From assembly GCA_016207165.1 (NCBI GenBank), contig JACQQD010000011.1, positions 70,515 to 134,514 on the forward strand: 64,000 bases of DNA, read 5' to 3'. The translations under genes and the position numbers were made by a program. Shown piece after piece: positions 17,322 through 25,414 of the stretch. This DNA is from Microcaldota archaeon. GTDB lineage: Archaea > Micrarchaeota > Micrarchaeia > Norongarragalinales > Norongarragalinaceae. Numbering within the stretch: position 1 is the stretch's first letter; every line of letters begins with the position of its first letter. The notes under the pieces were generated by a model. The model saw nothing but the letters and a program-made list of their open reading frames with translations, made no database searches and was not told the DNA's origin.

Positions 17322-19538
17322 TCAGGAATGAACCGGCTTCACGTTTTTTAGCGGCGGCTTGTACAGCTTCATCAAGGCCGCGTTGGAAGTCACCGAAACG
17401 CTGGAAAGGGCCATGGCCAGGCCCGCGATGGCCGGATTCAAAAGAAAGCCGGTGAAGGGATAAAGAAGTCCGGCAGCCACGGGAATGCCGATCACGTTGT
17501 AACCGAAGGCCCAGAACAGGTTCTCCTTGATTTTCCGCATGGTAAAACGCGACAAGTCAATAGCGGTGACCACGTCGCGCACGTCGCTTTTAACCAGTAC
17601 GATGTCCCCGGTTTCAATGGCTACATCCGTTCCACCGCCCATGGCGATGCCCAAGTCCGCGGCGGCCAAAGCCGGCGAGTCGTTGATGCCGTCGCCTACC
17701 ATGGCCACGGTCCGGCCCTTTTTCTGGAGGGCCCGCACGTTTTTCTCCTTGTCCTTGGGCAACACTTCCGCCAGGACGTTGTCAATGCCGAGTTGACGGG
17801 CAATCGCGTTCGCGGTCCGGGAATTGTCGCCGGTAATCATGTACACATCCAAACCCATGCGCTGCAAGCGCTTGACGGCTTCCTTGGAACCGTCCTTGAG
17901 CGTGTCGGCCACCGCCAAAAGGCCGGCGAACCGCCCAGCCATCCAAACGGTGACTACGGTCTTGCCCTCGTTTTCCCACGCGTGCTTTTGTTTTTCGGCG
18001 GCGGCGGGCAGCTTTTTTCCCGCCAGGGATGCGGTGCCCACCGCGACTTTTTTTCCTTGAACCGACGCCGTGACGCCCTTTCCGGCCACGGCGTGGAACG
18101 CGGAGGCTTTCTTCAACGATATCTTTTGCTTCTTGGCGGCCTGGACGATGGCTTGAGCCAAAGGATGTTCGGAAAGCGATTCCACGGACGCCGCCTTCTC
18201 CAAGAGGATGCGCTCGGAAACACCTTTTTCAGTCCAAACGTCGGTTAACGCGGGCTCTCCCCGCGTCAGCGTGCCGGTCTTGTCAAACACGATGGCGTCC
18301 AGCCTCCGCGTTTCCTGGAGGGCTTTGGCCGTTTTGAACAGGATGCCGTTTTGCGCCCCAAGACCGGTTCCCACCATGATGGCGGTGGGCGTGGCCAAAC
18401 CCAACGCGCACGGGCACGCGATCAATAAAACGGCCATGAAGGCGGAAAGAGCGAACTCGAAGGGCTGTCCTGCGGCGAAAAACCAGTAACCAAACACCAG
18501 AAACGCGAACACCGACACCGCCGGAACGAACACGGAGCTGACTTTGTCCACGAGTTCCTGGATGGGGGCTTTTCGGCCTTGGGCTTCTTCAACCAACTTG
18601 ATGATTTGCGCCAACAGCGTCTCGCTTCCCACCTTGGTGGCCTTGCAGGTGAGGCTGCCCTGCTTGTTGATGCTGGCGCCAATGACGGAATCGCCTTTTT
18701 TCTTGTGAACAGGCATGCTCTCGCCGGTCACCATGCTTTCGTCCACCGCGCTGTCCCCGGAAAAAACGACGCCGTCCACGGGAATTTTTTCGCCGGGCCG
18801 AACTAGAAAGACGTCGCCGACTTTCAGCGACTCAATGGGCACCGTGACTTGGCGGCCGTTTTTGATCAGCGTGGCCGTCTTGGGCTGCAAACCCATGAGT
18901 TTCTTGATGGCTTCCGACGTCTTTCCCTTGGCGATGGCTTCCAACCATTTTCCCAAAACGATGAAAGTCAGTACGAACGTGCCGACTTCGTAGTACAAGT
19001 CGCCTTTGAAGCCCAGGGTAGTCATCAGGCTGTAGAGGTACGCCGCGCCTACGCCGATGGCCACCAGGCTGTCCATGGTCGGGGACTTGTTCAGGATGCC
19101 GCGGACTCCACGGATGAAGATGACGCGGTTGACCCACATGACGGGAGTCGCCAACGCGAACTGAATCCAGGCGGAATACGCTTCAAACCACTCCGGCAAT
19201 GGAAGAAAAATCCATTCCAAGTGCTCGAAAAAAAGGACCAAAAGCGGGATGCTTAACGCCAGGGAAAACAGGAAGCGGAAGCGGTACTCGGCCATCTCGC
19301 GTTCTTGGACTTGCTCGGAAGACTCGCTTTCAACCCACGGTTCGGCGTCGTAGCCCGCGTCCACCACGGCGTCGCGAAGGACGTCCAAGGCCACGGATTC
19401 CCCGTGTTGCACCACGGCTTTTTCGTTGGAAAGCGAAACTTCCGCGGTTTTGACCCCCGGAACCTTTTCAAGCGCCTTCTGCACCAGGTTCTGGCAGTGC
19501 GGGGAACTCATGCCAATGACGTGCAGTACGGTCTTCAC
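17322..19538 (-). CDS. copA: Copper-exporting P1B-type ATPase
   Basis: A 738-residue heavy-metal ATPase that exports Cu+ with ATP. All core motifs are present: the membrane metal site [12 protein letters not shown], the actuator loop VTGESMPV, the phosphorylation site [20 protein letters not shown], and the hinge [28 protein letters not shown] (quoted in parts). The single N-terminal metal-binding domain is degenerate: GMSSPHCQN replaces the usual GMxCxxC, so only one cysteine remains. The separate chaperone gene lies 12 bases upstream, forming an operon. The chaperone may therefore deliver copper directly to the membrane entry site. Confidence 0.96.
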   Translation of the reverse strand: MKTVLHVIGMSSPHCQNLVQKALEKVPGVKTAEVSLSNEKAVVQHGESVALDVLRDAVVDAGYDAEPWVESESSEQVQEREMAEYRFRFLFSLALSIPLLVLFFEHLEWIFLPLPEWFEAYSAWIQFALATPVMWVNRVIFIRGVRGILNKSPTMDSLVAIGVGAAYLYSLMTTLGFKGDLYYEVGTFVLTFIVLGKWLEAIAKGKTSEAIKKLMGLQPKTATLIKNGRQVTVPIESLKVGDVFLVRPGEKIPVDGVVFSGDSAVDESMVTGESMPVHKKKGDSVIGASINKQGSLTCKATKVGSETLLAQIIKLVEEAQGRKAPIQELVDKVSSVFVPAVSVFAFLVFGYWFFAAGQPFEFALSAFMAVLLIACPCALGLATPTAIMVGTGLGAQNGILFKTAKALQETRRLDAIVFDKTGTLTRGEPALTDVWTEKGVSERILLEKAASVESLSEHPLAQAIVQAAKKQKISLKKASAFHAVAGKGVTASVQGKKVAVGTASLAGKKLPAAAEKQKHAWENEGKTVVTVWMAGRFAGLLAVADTLKDGSKEAVKRLQRMGLDVYMITGDNSRTANAIARQLGIDNVLAEVLPKDKEKNVRALQKKGRTVAMVGDGINDSPALAAADLGIAMGGGTDVAIETGDIVLVKSDVRDVVTAIDLSRFTMRKIKENLFWAFGYNVIGIPVAAGLLYPFTGFLLNPAIAGLAMALSSVSVTSNAALMKLYKPPLKNVKPVHS

Positions 19539-19550
19539 GATTCAAACGCC

Positions 19551-19757
19551 TTAGGCCAGCTGGTAGCCGGAATTCTTGACGGCGTCACGCAACTGGGCCG
19601 CCCCCAGCGTCTTGGGGTCGTATTCGACGTCCATTTTGCCGGTCGCGTAATTGACCTGGCAATTCGACACGCCCGGCATTTTGGATACGTTTTTCTGGAT
19701 CGTGGCCGCACAGGACGCGCAATGCATGCCGCGCACGTCGAACTTGGTCTTGACCAT
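19551..19757 (-). CDS. copZ: Copper chaperone, HMA domain (CopZ-like)
   Basis: A 68-residue single heavy-metal-associated domain with an intact site GMHCASCAATIQKNV. It would carry Cu+ in the cytosol to CopA, encoded immediately downstream. Start ATG 19757 follows GAGGTG at 6 bases. A GTG nine bases upstream is in frame. TATA-like GCTATATTC at 19782-19790 would place the transcript start at or close to this ATG. Elements of the 19.78-19.89 kb regulatory region overlap that box. Confidence 0.93.
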   Translation of the reverse strand: MVKTKFDVRGMHCASCAATIQKNVSKMPGVSNCQVNYATGKMDVEYDPKTLGAAQLRDAVKNSGYQLA

Positions 19758-19782
19758 ACCATGCACCTCTTGAAACCGAATA

Positions 19783-19892
19783 TAGCAAACCTCGAAAGTC
19801 TCGCAAGACTTGAGAGCCGTTTGCTAGATAGTCGTTCACGACTATTTCGTCGTCTTATTTTCGTGGACGACTATATATCCGATTTTGATATA
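19783..19892. promoter_or_regulatory. Copper operon control region with stacked palindromes
   Basis: Three structures stand upstream of the chaperone-copA operon. At 19783-19826 is a 44-base inverted repeat with TAGCAAAC ends and an inner AAGTCT/AGACTT hairpin; it overlaps the TATA box. At 19828-19845 is the palindrome ATAGTCGT-TC-ACGACTAT, with a third half-site ACGACTAT at 19867-19874. At 19874-19892 is TATATC-N7-GATATA, also found once at 22460. The region between this and 19991 shows nothing else that I recognise beyond A/T-rich TATA-like ATTAAATAG at 19908. Confidence 0.6.
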
Positions 19893-19991
19893 GTGATGGC
19901 CGTCCGCATTAAATAGCTTTACGGCCCAAGCGCGCCCAGGCGAGGGCGCCGGAAAAACGGAACTTGAAAAAAGGAGGACCGAACCCGCCGC

Positions 19992-20477
19992 CTAAACGGC
20001 CACGATCTTGCCGACGGCCATGCGCATGCTGCAGCCGTATTCCAAAGTCTGGCCTTTCTGCATGGAAGGCAAGTCAAACGCGACGGGCTGTCCTTTGGGC
20101 AGTGGCGCGGATTTGCCGAGGCTGTAAAACACGACGGAATTGGCGCACCCCGCCTCGTCCACGCGCGTCATGGTCAAGTGGATGGGTTTGCCGGATTGGA
20201 CCTGCAACACGTTGGGTTGGTACCGGAACGATTCAAGCCGGATTTCGGCGTCCTGCGCGTCCGGGGTGCCCCCGCCAACACCGGGAAGAAGTCCGGGTTG
20301 CGGGGCCGTGTTTTGGGCGCCGTTCAAGTAGAAGGCGTACGAAGCCGTCAACCCGACCAAAACCAAAAACGCCAATACTCCGAAGTACATGGCGTTGTCC
20401 GATTTGGCGGCCGGCGGTTGCGGCGGGCAGTCTTTGCAGGCCGCATCGTCTTGGGATTGCGAAGAAGAATCCGTCAT
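19992..20477 (-). CDS. Membrane-anchored cupredoxin-like protein
   Basis: A 161-residue protein with a cytosolic N-terminus carrying CKDC, one membrane helix (about residues 30-50), and an extracytoplasmic cupredoxin-type beta sandwich. The domain ends with LEYGCSMRMAVGKIVAV, matching the C-x-M-x-M ending of copper-resistance cupredoxins. A further conserved Cys lies in DEAGCANSVVF. It probably binds copper outside the cell. ATG 20477 was chosen; the frame stays open far upstream but would overlap the next gene. It is the last gene of a minus-strand set after the CcdA-like protein. Confidence 0.85.
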   Translation of the reverse strand: MTDSSSQSQDDAACKDCPPQPPAAKSDNAMYFGVLAFLVLVGLTASYAFYLNGAQNTAPQPGLLPGVGGGTPDAQDAEIRLESFRYQPNVLQVQSGKPIHLTMTRVDEAGCANSVVFYSLGKSAPLPKGQPVAFDLPSMQKGQTLEYGCSMRMAVGKIVAV

Positions 20478-20511
20478 GTGCGTTAATCCAATTCTTTTTT
20501 CGCGCCCATAT

Positions 20512-21273
20512 TTATGTGGCTTGCGGTAGGTACGGGAAAAGCAGGTACGCGGCGGCCAAAGCCAAAACCAGGCTTGACAAGCCTCGAAGGATGCGGATGA
20601 ACGACGGGGTATTCGGAAGGCTTTGGCGGGCTTCAAGAGCCAGGTACGTGGCCGCAAACATGGCCAGCGCGGAAACCAAGACGAAAAAGAAAAAGGCAGG
20701 GGCCACGGTTTGAACTCCGGTTGCCAAGGGAAACACGAACAACGCAAGCAGTACCGGCGTGGTGCAGAAGGCGCCGGTCAACCCGTAGAAAAAACCGATG
20801 GAGAAAAAACCTCGGGGACGCCCAGCTGGCATCAAACGCGGCGCCGGAAGATAGCGGGCCAGCGGCACGTCAAACCAAAGAAAGACGGCAAGCACCGCCA
20901 ACGCGAGGCCGGCTAAAATGCGGGTGTTGACCAGAAAACCGGCCAACGCCGAACCGAACAGCCAAAGCACGCCCAAGGCCAACGCATAAAACGCGGCAAG
21001 GCCAGTGGCCGCAAACGCCGCCAACGCCCAAAACGGCGCTTGGGGTTTTTGGGCGTTGAACACGAGGCTGACCATGGCGGGAAACGCGGCGAGGCTGCAT
21101 GGATTGAAAAACGCCACCAAACCCCCCAACGCGGCAAAAGCCATGAAAATCGCGGGAGGCATTTGCTCGGGCGCCAGGCCGCCGGCGGCGAAAGCGACGA
21201 GTTGGGGGGCGAGAAAAAGGCCGAGTGCAAGCACGACCGTCAAGGCGGCCACGTAGGCAACAAAGCGTGTCAT
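20512..21273 (-). CDS. ccdA: CcdA/DsbD-type membrane electron carrier
   Basis: A 253-residue protein with six or seven membrane helices and the two hallmark cysteines in equivalent helices: FFNPCSLAAFPAMVSL and YGLTGAFCTTPVLLALF. CcdA and the DsbD core move electrons from cytosolic thioredoxin to extracytoplasmic thiols. The start overlaps the stop of the PadR-TRASH gene. Downstream is the cupredoxin gene. A second CcdA-like protein is encoded at 26.2 kb, so the island has two. Confidence 0.88.
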   Translation of the reverse strand: MTRFVAYVAALTVVLALGLFLAPQLVAFAAGGLAPEQMPPAIFMAFAALGGLVAFFNPCSLAAFPAMVSLVFNAQKPQAPFWALAAFAATGLAAFYALALGVLWLFGSALAGFLVNTRILAGLALAVLAVFLWFDVPLARYLPAPRLMPAGRPRGFFSIGFFYGLTGAFCTTPVLLALFVFPLATGVQTVAPAFFFFVLVSALAMFAATYLALEARQSLPNTPSFIRILRGLSSLVLALAAAYLLFPYLPQAT

Positions 21274-21677
21274 GGGCGGCGCTCCATGGCTTGCGCACAG
21301 AAGTGGCAGCAGTACGTCCGTCCGCGATAATCGTGGCCGCCTTCAAACACTTTGCACCCGCAGTGCGCGCACGTTTTGATCCGGGCGCCCAACGCCGCCT
21401 GCAAGAGCCCGCCAAAATGCGTCAACAAAACGGCGACCTGGGTGCGTCCCTTCGGAGTCAAATCAAACACGGTGGCGCGGCCCTTTCGTTTTGACCGGAT
21501 CCACTTTTTCTTTTCCAACTCCCGCAAAAAAGGGTAGACGTGACTGGCGCTGACTTTCTGGTTGAGTTGACGGCCCACATCCAAAATAAGTTGGTAACCA
21601 TGGGCCGGCGTTTGGTTCAACCGCAAAAGAATGGATAGGCGCAACAGGTTGTGCACTTTGGGAATCGTCGGTTTCAT
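21270..21677 (-). CDS. PadR-like regulator fused to a TRASH metal-binding domain
   Basis: A 135-residue protein. Residues 1-85 form a PadR-like winged helix (LSILLRLNQTPAHGYQLILD, SHVYPFLRELEKKKWIRSKR, GRATVFDLTPKGR). Residues 105-135 form a small treble-clef zinc or copper site: CAHCGCKVFEGGHDYRGR then YCCHFCAQAME. This is the TRASH architecture used by archaeal copper regulators such as CopT. Metal sensing is therefore the best inference. ATG 21677 is preferred; GTG 21692 is in frame. Its target could be the 19.8 kb control region. Confidence 0.85.
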   Translation of the reverse strand: MKPTIPKVHNLLRLSILLRLNQTPAHGYQLILDVGRQLNQKVSASHVYPFLRELEKKKWIRSKRKGRATVFDLTPKGRTQVAVLLTHFGGLLQAALGARIKTCAHCGCKVFEGGHDYRGRTYCCHFCAQAMERRP

Positions 21678-21696
21678 GGTTTTCTCAAGCACGATC

Positions 21697-22434
21697 CTAC
21701 TCGGCCAGCTTCCGCTTGGCCCGATTCAGGTGGACGTTCGTCTTCTGCACCCACGTAGCATAGGCATCGGCTTTGCGCTCCTCTTCTTGGGTCATGGCCG
21801 CCGGCGCGACGATGGGCTCGGGGTAAACGGATTGCAAAAGCCGCGTAATCGGCTTGAGGACGTAGGAGCCCTCCCGGATGTGGGCCAGTTCATGCAATAA
21901 GACGGCCTGCATCTGCCGCTCCGACAGCGTTTCAGACATGCCGACGGTGATGAATATGGCGGGCCTCAATCCGCCGGTGGAGTACGCCTCAGGCCTACCC
22001 GAATCCACGATGAAGACGTCGGGCGCCTTCCGCATTCCCAATTCCCCGGCGTGCCGATGGATGAAGCGTTGCCAGCGCCCGGCTTCCGGCTGCGCCCGCC
22101 AACGGTGAAGCATTGGAACCACCAGCAACCCGAAGGCCAAACCCAAAGCCAAGGTGATGGGAATGACGTAAAGCAGCGTCTGCGTCAGACCCACTTCGCA
22201 AAGTCCGGCCTGCTTGCAGGTCAGCGTGGTGGCAAAGAAGACCAACGGAAACAGCAACAACGCCACGTGAGCATGCATGAGAATCGAGCGTGTTCTCGCG
22301 GAAAATCCCAAGTAGCGGGATGACAAAATAAGCAAGACGGCGAAAGCCAGGCTTGCCGCTACCAGCGTGACGTTGGTGCCGTCCTGAAAGAACAGCGTCC
22401 CGGCATCAATGACGTGATCGGCCATACCCCACAT
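21697..22434 (-). CDS. M48/M56-type membrane metalloprotease (BlaR1-like sensor)
   Basis: A 245-residue protein with about four membrane helices in its first half and a zinc protease domain with HELAHI and the downstream EEERKADAYA (E-x-x-A-D), which give the three zinc ligands. Bacterial BlaR1/MecR1 sensors combine such a protease with a BlaI repressor; here a BlaI-type gene lies immediately upstream on the same strand. There is no penicillin-binding domain, so the signal must differ. TATATAAAG-like sequence (22456-22464) puts the transcript start almost on the ATG. A palindrome overlaps it. Confidence 0.88.
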   Translation of the reverse strand: MWGMADHVIDAGTLFFQDGTNVTLVAASLAFAVLLILSSRYLGFSARTRSILMHAHVALLLFPLVFFATTLTCKQAGLCEVGLTQTLLYVIPITLALGLAFGLLVVPMLHRWRAQPEAGRWQRFIHRHAGELGMRKAPDVFIVDSGRPEAYSTGGLRPAIFITVGMSETLSERQMQAVLLHELAHIREGSYVLKPITRLLQSVYPEPIVAPAAMTQEEERKADAYATWVQKTNVHLNRAKRKLAE

Positions 22435-22459
22435 ACGTACGACTTTCCCGCTCCGGCTT

Positions 22460-22478
22460 TATATCAGTTTCCGATATA
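22460..22478. promoter_or_regulatory. Palindrome TATATC-N7-GATATA over the M56 promoter
   Basis: TATATC AGTTTCC GATATA lies over the TATA box of the M56 protease gene, between it and the BlaI-type gene. The same arms and the same seven-base spacing recur at 19874-19892 before the copper operon. It is a plausible operator, most simply for the adjacent BlaI-type repressor. Confidence 0.6.
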
Positions 22479-22487
22479 GTTCTTGCG

Positions 22488-22847
22488 TCATTTGTTCTTG
22501 CGGTACTTTTCGTCGAAATAGTTGATGGCCGAGTCCCCAAAACGCGCCACCAGGCGGTCCACGGCTTGTTGCACGATGCTTTTCTGGAATTGTTCCCTGG
22601 ATTGCAGGGGGCGGTAGATGTACGCCAAGCCGCCGCGGCCGGTGGTGATGCGGCGTGAGACCAGTTTGCGTGCATACAGCCGGTCCAGCGTCACCGCCAC
22701 GCTGGTCTGGGCGCACGGGTGGCGCTTCCTGATTCGGCCGTAAATCTCGCGTACTTTAGCCTCCCCCCCGGATTCCCAGAGCGTCTCAAGGATCTTGGAT
22801 TCCAAGGGGCTAAGCACATCCGATACGGCGTCGGCTTTCTTGACCAT
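22488..22847 (-). CDS. BlaI/MecI/CopY-family repressor
   Basis: A 119-residue winged-helix repressor of the BlaI family: LSPLESKILETLWESGGEAK, VREIYGRIRKRH, TSVAVTLDRLYARKLVSRR and GLAYIYRPL are the standard order, followed by the dimerisation helices (FQKSIVQQAVDRLVARFGD). It would be released from DNA by cleavage by the M56 protease encoded next. ATG 22847 is chosen because TATA-like GCATATATAG at 22869-22878 puts the transcript start there. A GTG 15 bases upstream is in frame but would lie before the transcript start. This regulator type is typical of bacteria. Confidence 0.9.
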   Translation of the reverse strand: MVKKADAVSDVLSPLESKILETLWESGGEAKVREIYGRIRKRHPCAQTSVAVTLDRLYARKLVSRRITTGRGGLAYIYRPLQSREQFQKSIVQQAVDRLVARFGDSAINYFDEKYRKNK

Positions 22848-22897
22848 ACCACGGATTGGCACACCAGGCTATATATGCATTTCTTTTACGCAAAGCA

Positions 22898-22912
22898 TTT
22901 CATTTAATGAAA
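22898..22912. promoter_or_regulatory. Palindrome TTTCATTTAATGAAA upstream of the triple-redoxin gene
   Basis: A perfect 15-base palindrome just upstream of the TATA-like GATATTTAATAG (22914-22925) serving the gene at 22971. A near-identical TTTCATATAATGTAA occurs at 24133-24147. Further on, TAATGC-GTT-GCATTA (22936-22950 region) forms a second palindrome close to the transcript start. Confidence 0.6.
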
Positions 22913-22970
22913 AGATATTTAATAGATGTAACACTAATGCGTTGCATTACAAAATGAGGTTGAATGAAAA

Positions 22971-24092
22971 ATGAGTTTACGAAACACCCCCCTACACGCG
23001 CGCCAAAACCGGATGGAAAGCATCGCCCTCGTGCTTGCCGCCGCGACTCTGATGATAGCCTCTTTCTCACTTTGGCAATCCGTGGAGGCCGGCAACACCC
23101 TGGAATCCAGACTAGCCGTACCCACGCCCTTGCCGTTGCCCAAAATCAACGTCATCCAATTAGTCAACCCGGTATGCGCGGACTGCTGGAACGCAAAAAG
23201 CGTTATGCAAACGCTTCCTTCTCTCGCGTCCGTTGAGGCACGCCTCGTTGATTTCCAGACTCCGGAAGGCCAAGCGCTGATCCAGCAATTCAACGTCACG
23301 AAAGCGCCAACCGCGATTGTCACCGGCCAGATTGACGACGCCCGTTTGCGGCCCTTTCTTTCGCAAGGCTGGACCCGTCGCGGCGATGCCTACGTTTTCG
23401 TGGCCCAGGAACCCGTCTACTTCAACCCCCAGACGCTTGAAGTCACCGGCCGCGTTGAATTGACCCGCGTCGTTGAGCCCTCCTGCACATCGTGCGTCAA
23501 TTTGGCTCCCTTAACCGAACAACTCAAGCAGGCCGGAATCGCCATCGGTTCGGAACAAGAATTCAACGCCAGGTCACCAGAAGGCACAAGACTCATCCAA
23601 AGATACAATGCGACCACGTTGCCCTTGCTCATCCTTTCCAAAGACGCCCAAACCTACCCCCGCTTCCTGCAGGCCTGGCAGGACGTGGGTTCCGTCGAAC
23701 CGGATGGCGCACTGGTCTGGCGCCAGGCGACGCCGCCGTATTTGAACTTGACGTCCAACCAAACCGAGGGCATCGTGGACCTGACGGAATTGGTGGACGC
23801 CTCCTGCACGTCCTGCTACGACGTCAAGACCCACCAAGCCATCCTGGCCAATTTCGGAGTGGTCATCGGCAACGTCACGCGCTGGGACGTGAAAACCGTC
23901 CAAGGACGCGGGCTGATTGAAAAATACGACGTCAAGCAGGTGCCCACTGTGCTTCTGTCTCCGGATGCTGGACTGTACGACGCACTGACTTCAATCTGGA
24001 CGCAGGTCGGCAGCCAAGAGCCGGATGGCGCGTTCGTCTTCCGCAACATGGAGGCCCTTGGCAACGCGACCGCGGTCAACGTGACCCGGTGA
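22971..24092 (+). CDS. Membrane-anchored protein with three tandem thioredoxin-like domains
   Basis: A 373-residue protein with an N-terminal membrane anchor (about residues 17-38) and three tandem thioredoxin-like repeats outside the membrane. Each has a C-x-x-C after a hydrophobic strand: NPVCADCW (Cys 69/72), EPSCTSCV (172/175) and DASCTSCY (279/282), spaced by 103 and 107 residues. Each also has a matching cis-proline loop (TKAPTAIV, ATTLPLLIL, VKQVPTVLL) and a conserved GRxLIxxYx region. This would give six redox-active cysteines on one chain, suited to relaying electrons or holding metal. I know no named family with this architecture. It opens a long plus-strand operon. Confidence 0.88.
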   Translation: MSLRNTPLHARQNRMESIALVLAAATLMIASFSLWQSVEAGNTLESRLAVPTPLPLPKINVIQLVNPVCADCWNAKSVMQTLPSLASVEARLVDFQTPEGQALIQQFNVTKAPTAIVTGQIDDARLRPFLSQGWTRRGDAYVFVAQEPVYFNPQTLEVTGRVELTRVVEPSCTSCVNLAPLTEQLKQAGIAIGSEQEFNARSPEGTRLIQRYNATTLPLLILSKDAQTYPRFLQAWQDVGSVEPDGALVWRQATPPYLNLTSNQTEGIVDLTELVDASCTSCYDVKTHQAILANFGVVIGNVTRWDVKTVQGRGLIEKYDVKQVPTVLLSPDAGLYDALTSIWTQVGSQEPDGAFVFRNMEALGNATAVNVTR

Positions 24093-24132
24093 ATGCGTTA
24101 CAAGCGTTGCAAAGGTTTATTAACATGAAGTG

Positions 24133-24147
24133 TTTCATATAATGTAA
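24133..24147. promoter_or_regulatory. Palindrome-like TTTCATATAATGTAA before the first GLPNMVGGC gene
   Basis: It matches the palindrome at 22898-22912 in 13 of 15 positions. A TATA-like TTTATTAAC at 24115-24123 would start transcription near 24145, so the site covers the start point. Upstream lie two GCGTTRCA repeats (24097-24114), also present near 22940. Confidence 0.5.
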
Positions 24148-24168
24148 TGCTTTTCGAGAGGTGTCTAG

Positions 24169-24960
24169 ATGAAAGAGAATGAACCGTCGCATCATCATGA
24201 TCCAACGCAACGCGCGCAGGAGTCTCATGGAAACGCGGAACGGACTCGTCCGCACTGGCTTTGGACCTTGTTCCTGCTCACCGCGTTTTCCGTGGCCATC
24301 ATGGCGTTCAACCAGCTTCAAATCGCGGACATTCAATACGGCATGGCCACGTATGCGGCCGCCGAGATAACGACAGGCTCCGGCACGCCCGTCGGCTCGT
24401 CTGGCGCATCGGACGGAATTTCCGCGGCCAACCTTCAGGCGTTGGCGGACCGCATCATTCCCCGCGGAATACCCGCCGTCTACGGCAATGAACTGGGCGT
24501 GTCGTACGACGACCCCGTCTCGGCCATGAAAGTCATGGCACCCATGGATGACGGCATCACGCTCTCGGCTGAACAAAACGCGCGGTACGTGAAAATAGCC
24601 TCGCCGATTTCCTGCGAGTACTGTTGCGGCGCCGAGTCCATCATTTTCCCCAACGGACAGGCGGCGTGCGGCTGCCAGCACTCGTACGCCATGCGGGGCC
24701 TGGCCAAGTATCTGATTACGAAGCACGGCACCCAGTACACGGATGAACAAGTCCTGGAGGAGTTGGGCAAGTGGAAGACGCTGTTCTTCCCCAAACAGAT
24801 TCTAACCAAGGCCCTGGCCTTTGAATCCGCTGGAAAGGACGTCAACACCATCGATTTGACGTCGAACAAGTACCGCGGGTTCACCGCGCAAAGTGCCGCG
24901 GCATCCGCTGGCCAAGCGCAGGGAGTCGCCGGCTTGCCGAACATGGTCGGCGGTTGTTGA
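24169..24960 (+). CDS. Membrane-anchored Cys-rich protein with C-terminal GLPNMVGGC tag
   Basis: A 263-residue protein. In order it has a His-rich cytosolic N-terminus (SHHHD), one membrane helix (about 29-47), a linker, a compact domain with ISCEYCCGAES and AACGCQHSYAMRGLAKYLI followed by YTDEQVLEELGKWKTLFFP, and an Ala/Ser/Gln-rich tail ending in AGLPNMVGGC. The five clustered cysteines (C-x2-CC and C-x-C) and a histidine look like a metal site. The last nine residues are identical in the next two membrane proteins. Function is unknown. GAGAGGTG precedes the ATG. Confidence 0.85.
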   Translation: MKENEPSHHHDPTQRAQESHGNAERTRPHWLWTLFLLTAFSVAIMAFNQLQIADIQYGMATYAAAEITTGSGTPVGSSGASDGISAANLQALADRIIPRGIPAVYGNELGVSYDDPVSAMKVMAPMDDGITLSAEQNARYVKIASPISCEYCCGAESIIFPNGQAACGCQHSYAMRGLAKYLITKHGTQYTDEQVLEELGKWKTLFFPKQILTKALAFESAGKDVNTIDLTSNKYRGFTAQSAAASAGQAQGVAGLPNMVGGC

Positions 24961-24980
24961 AAAGGGAGGACTGAAAGAAA

Positions 24981-25136
24981 ATGCAACGATGCAAGAAATG
25001 CCAAAAGCCGTACCTTTCGTGTTGCGGCGACACAAGCGAGTACTGTTTCGATTGCCAGCCGCGCGAGAAAGGGATGTGCGCCATTGACGCGCCAAAAAAA
25101 ACCGCAAAGATAAAGGGAGGTCATCGCCATGGATAA
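24981..25136 (+). CDS. Cys-rich 51-aa zinc-ribbon-like protein
   Basis: A 51-residue protein between two tagged membrane proteins. Cysteines are arranged C-x2-C (RCKKCQK), CC (LSCCGD), C-x2-C (YCFDCQP) and a final C, enough for two small metal sites. It lacks a signal peptide or membrane helix, so it is cytosolic. AGGGAGGACTG precedes the ATG. Its last codons overlap the start of the next gene (25129), so it is translationally coupled. The HRHG ending may add metal ligands. No family is recognised. Confidence 0.75.
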   Translation: MQRCKKCQKPYLSCCGDTSEYCFDCQPREKGMCAIDAPKKTAKIKGGHRHG

Positions 25137-25410
25137 GATCGTCATTCTATCGGCTCTCATGGGCCTGGTGCTGGTCGCCTCGGCGTTCCAGGCATTCGAG
25201 TTAAACGGCCTGAAAAACCAGTTGTACGCCAAGACCGGCGCCGTCGCGCTTTCTTCAGCCCCAGCGCAACTTGCTTCCGGCGGGGGCGAAACGTATGAAC
25301 AAATGATGCAACGCATGCACCCCGACCAGTTCGCACAACAACAGGCCGCCAGCGCGGCGGTGGGTGGAAACGCGCTCAACGGATTGCCGAACATGGTGGG
25401 AGGATGCTGA
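25129..25410 (+). CDS. Small membrane protein with C-terminal GLPNMVGGC tag (paralog 2)
   Basis: A 93-residue protein with an N-terminal membrane helix (ILSALMGLVLVASAFQAF), an ELNGLKNQL amphipathic stretch, a low-complexity Gln/Ala/Ser region, and the ending NALNGLPNMVGGC. Its first 35 residues align with the proteins at 24169 and 25415 (pattern L-x-x-L-x-x-F-x-x-x-E/Q-L-x-x-L), so the three are paralogs. The single cysteine is the last residue. GGGAGGTCATCGCC is a strong ribosome-binding site. Confidence 0.85.
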   Translation: MDKIVILSALMGLVLVASAFQAFELNGLKNQLYAKTGAVALSSAPAQLASGGGETYEQMMQRMHPDQFAQQQAASAAVGGNALNGLPNMVGGC

Positions 25411-25414
25411 AACC

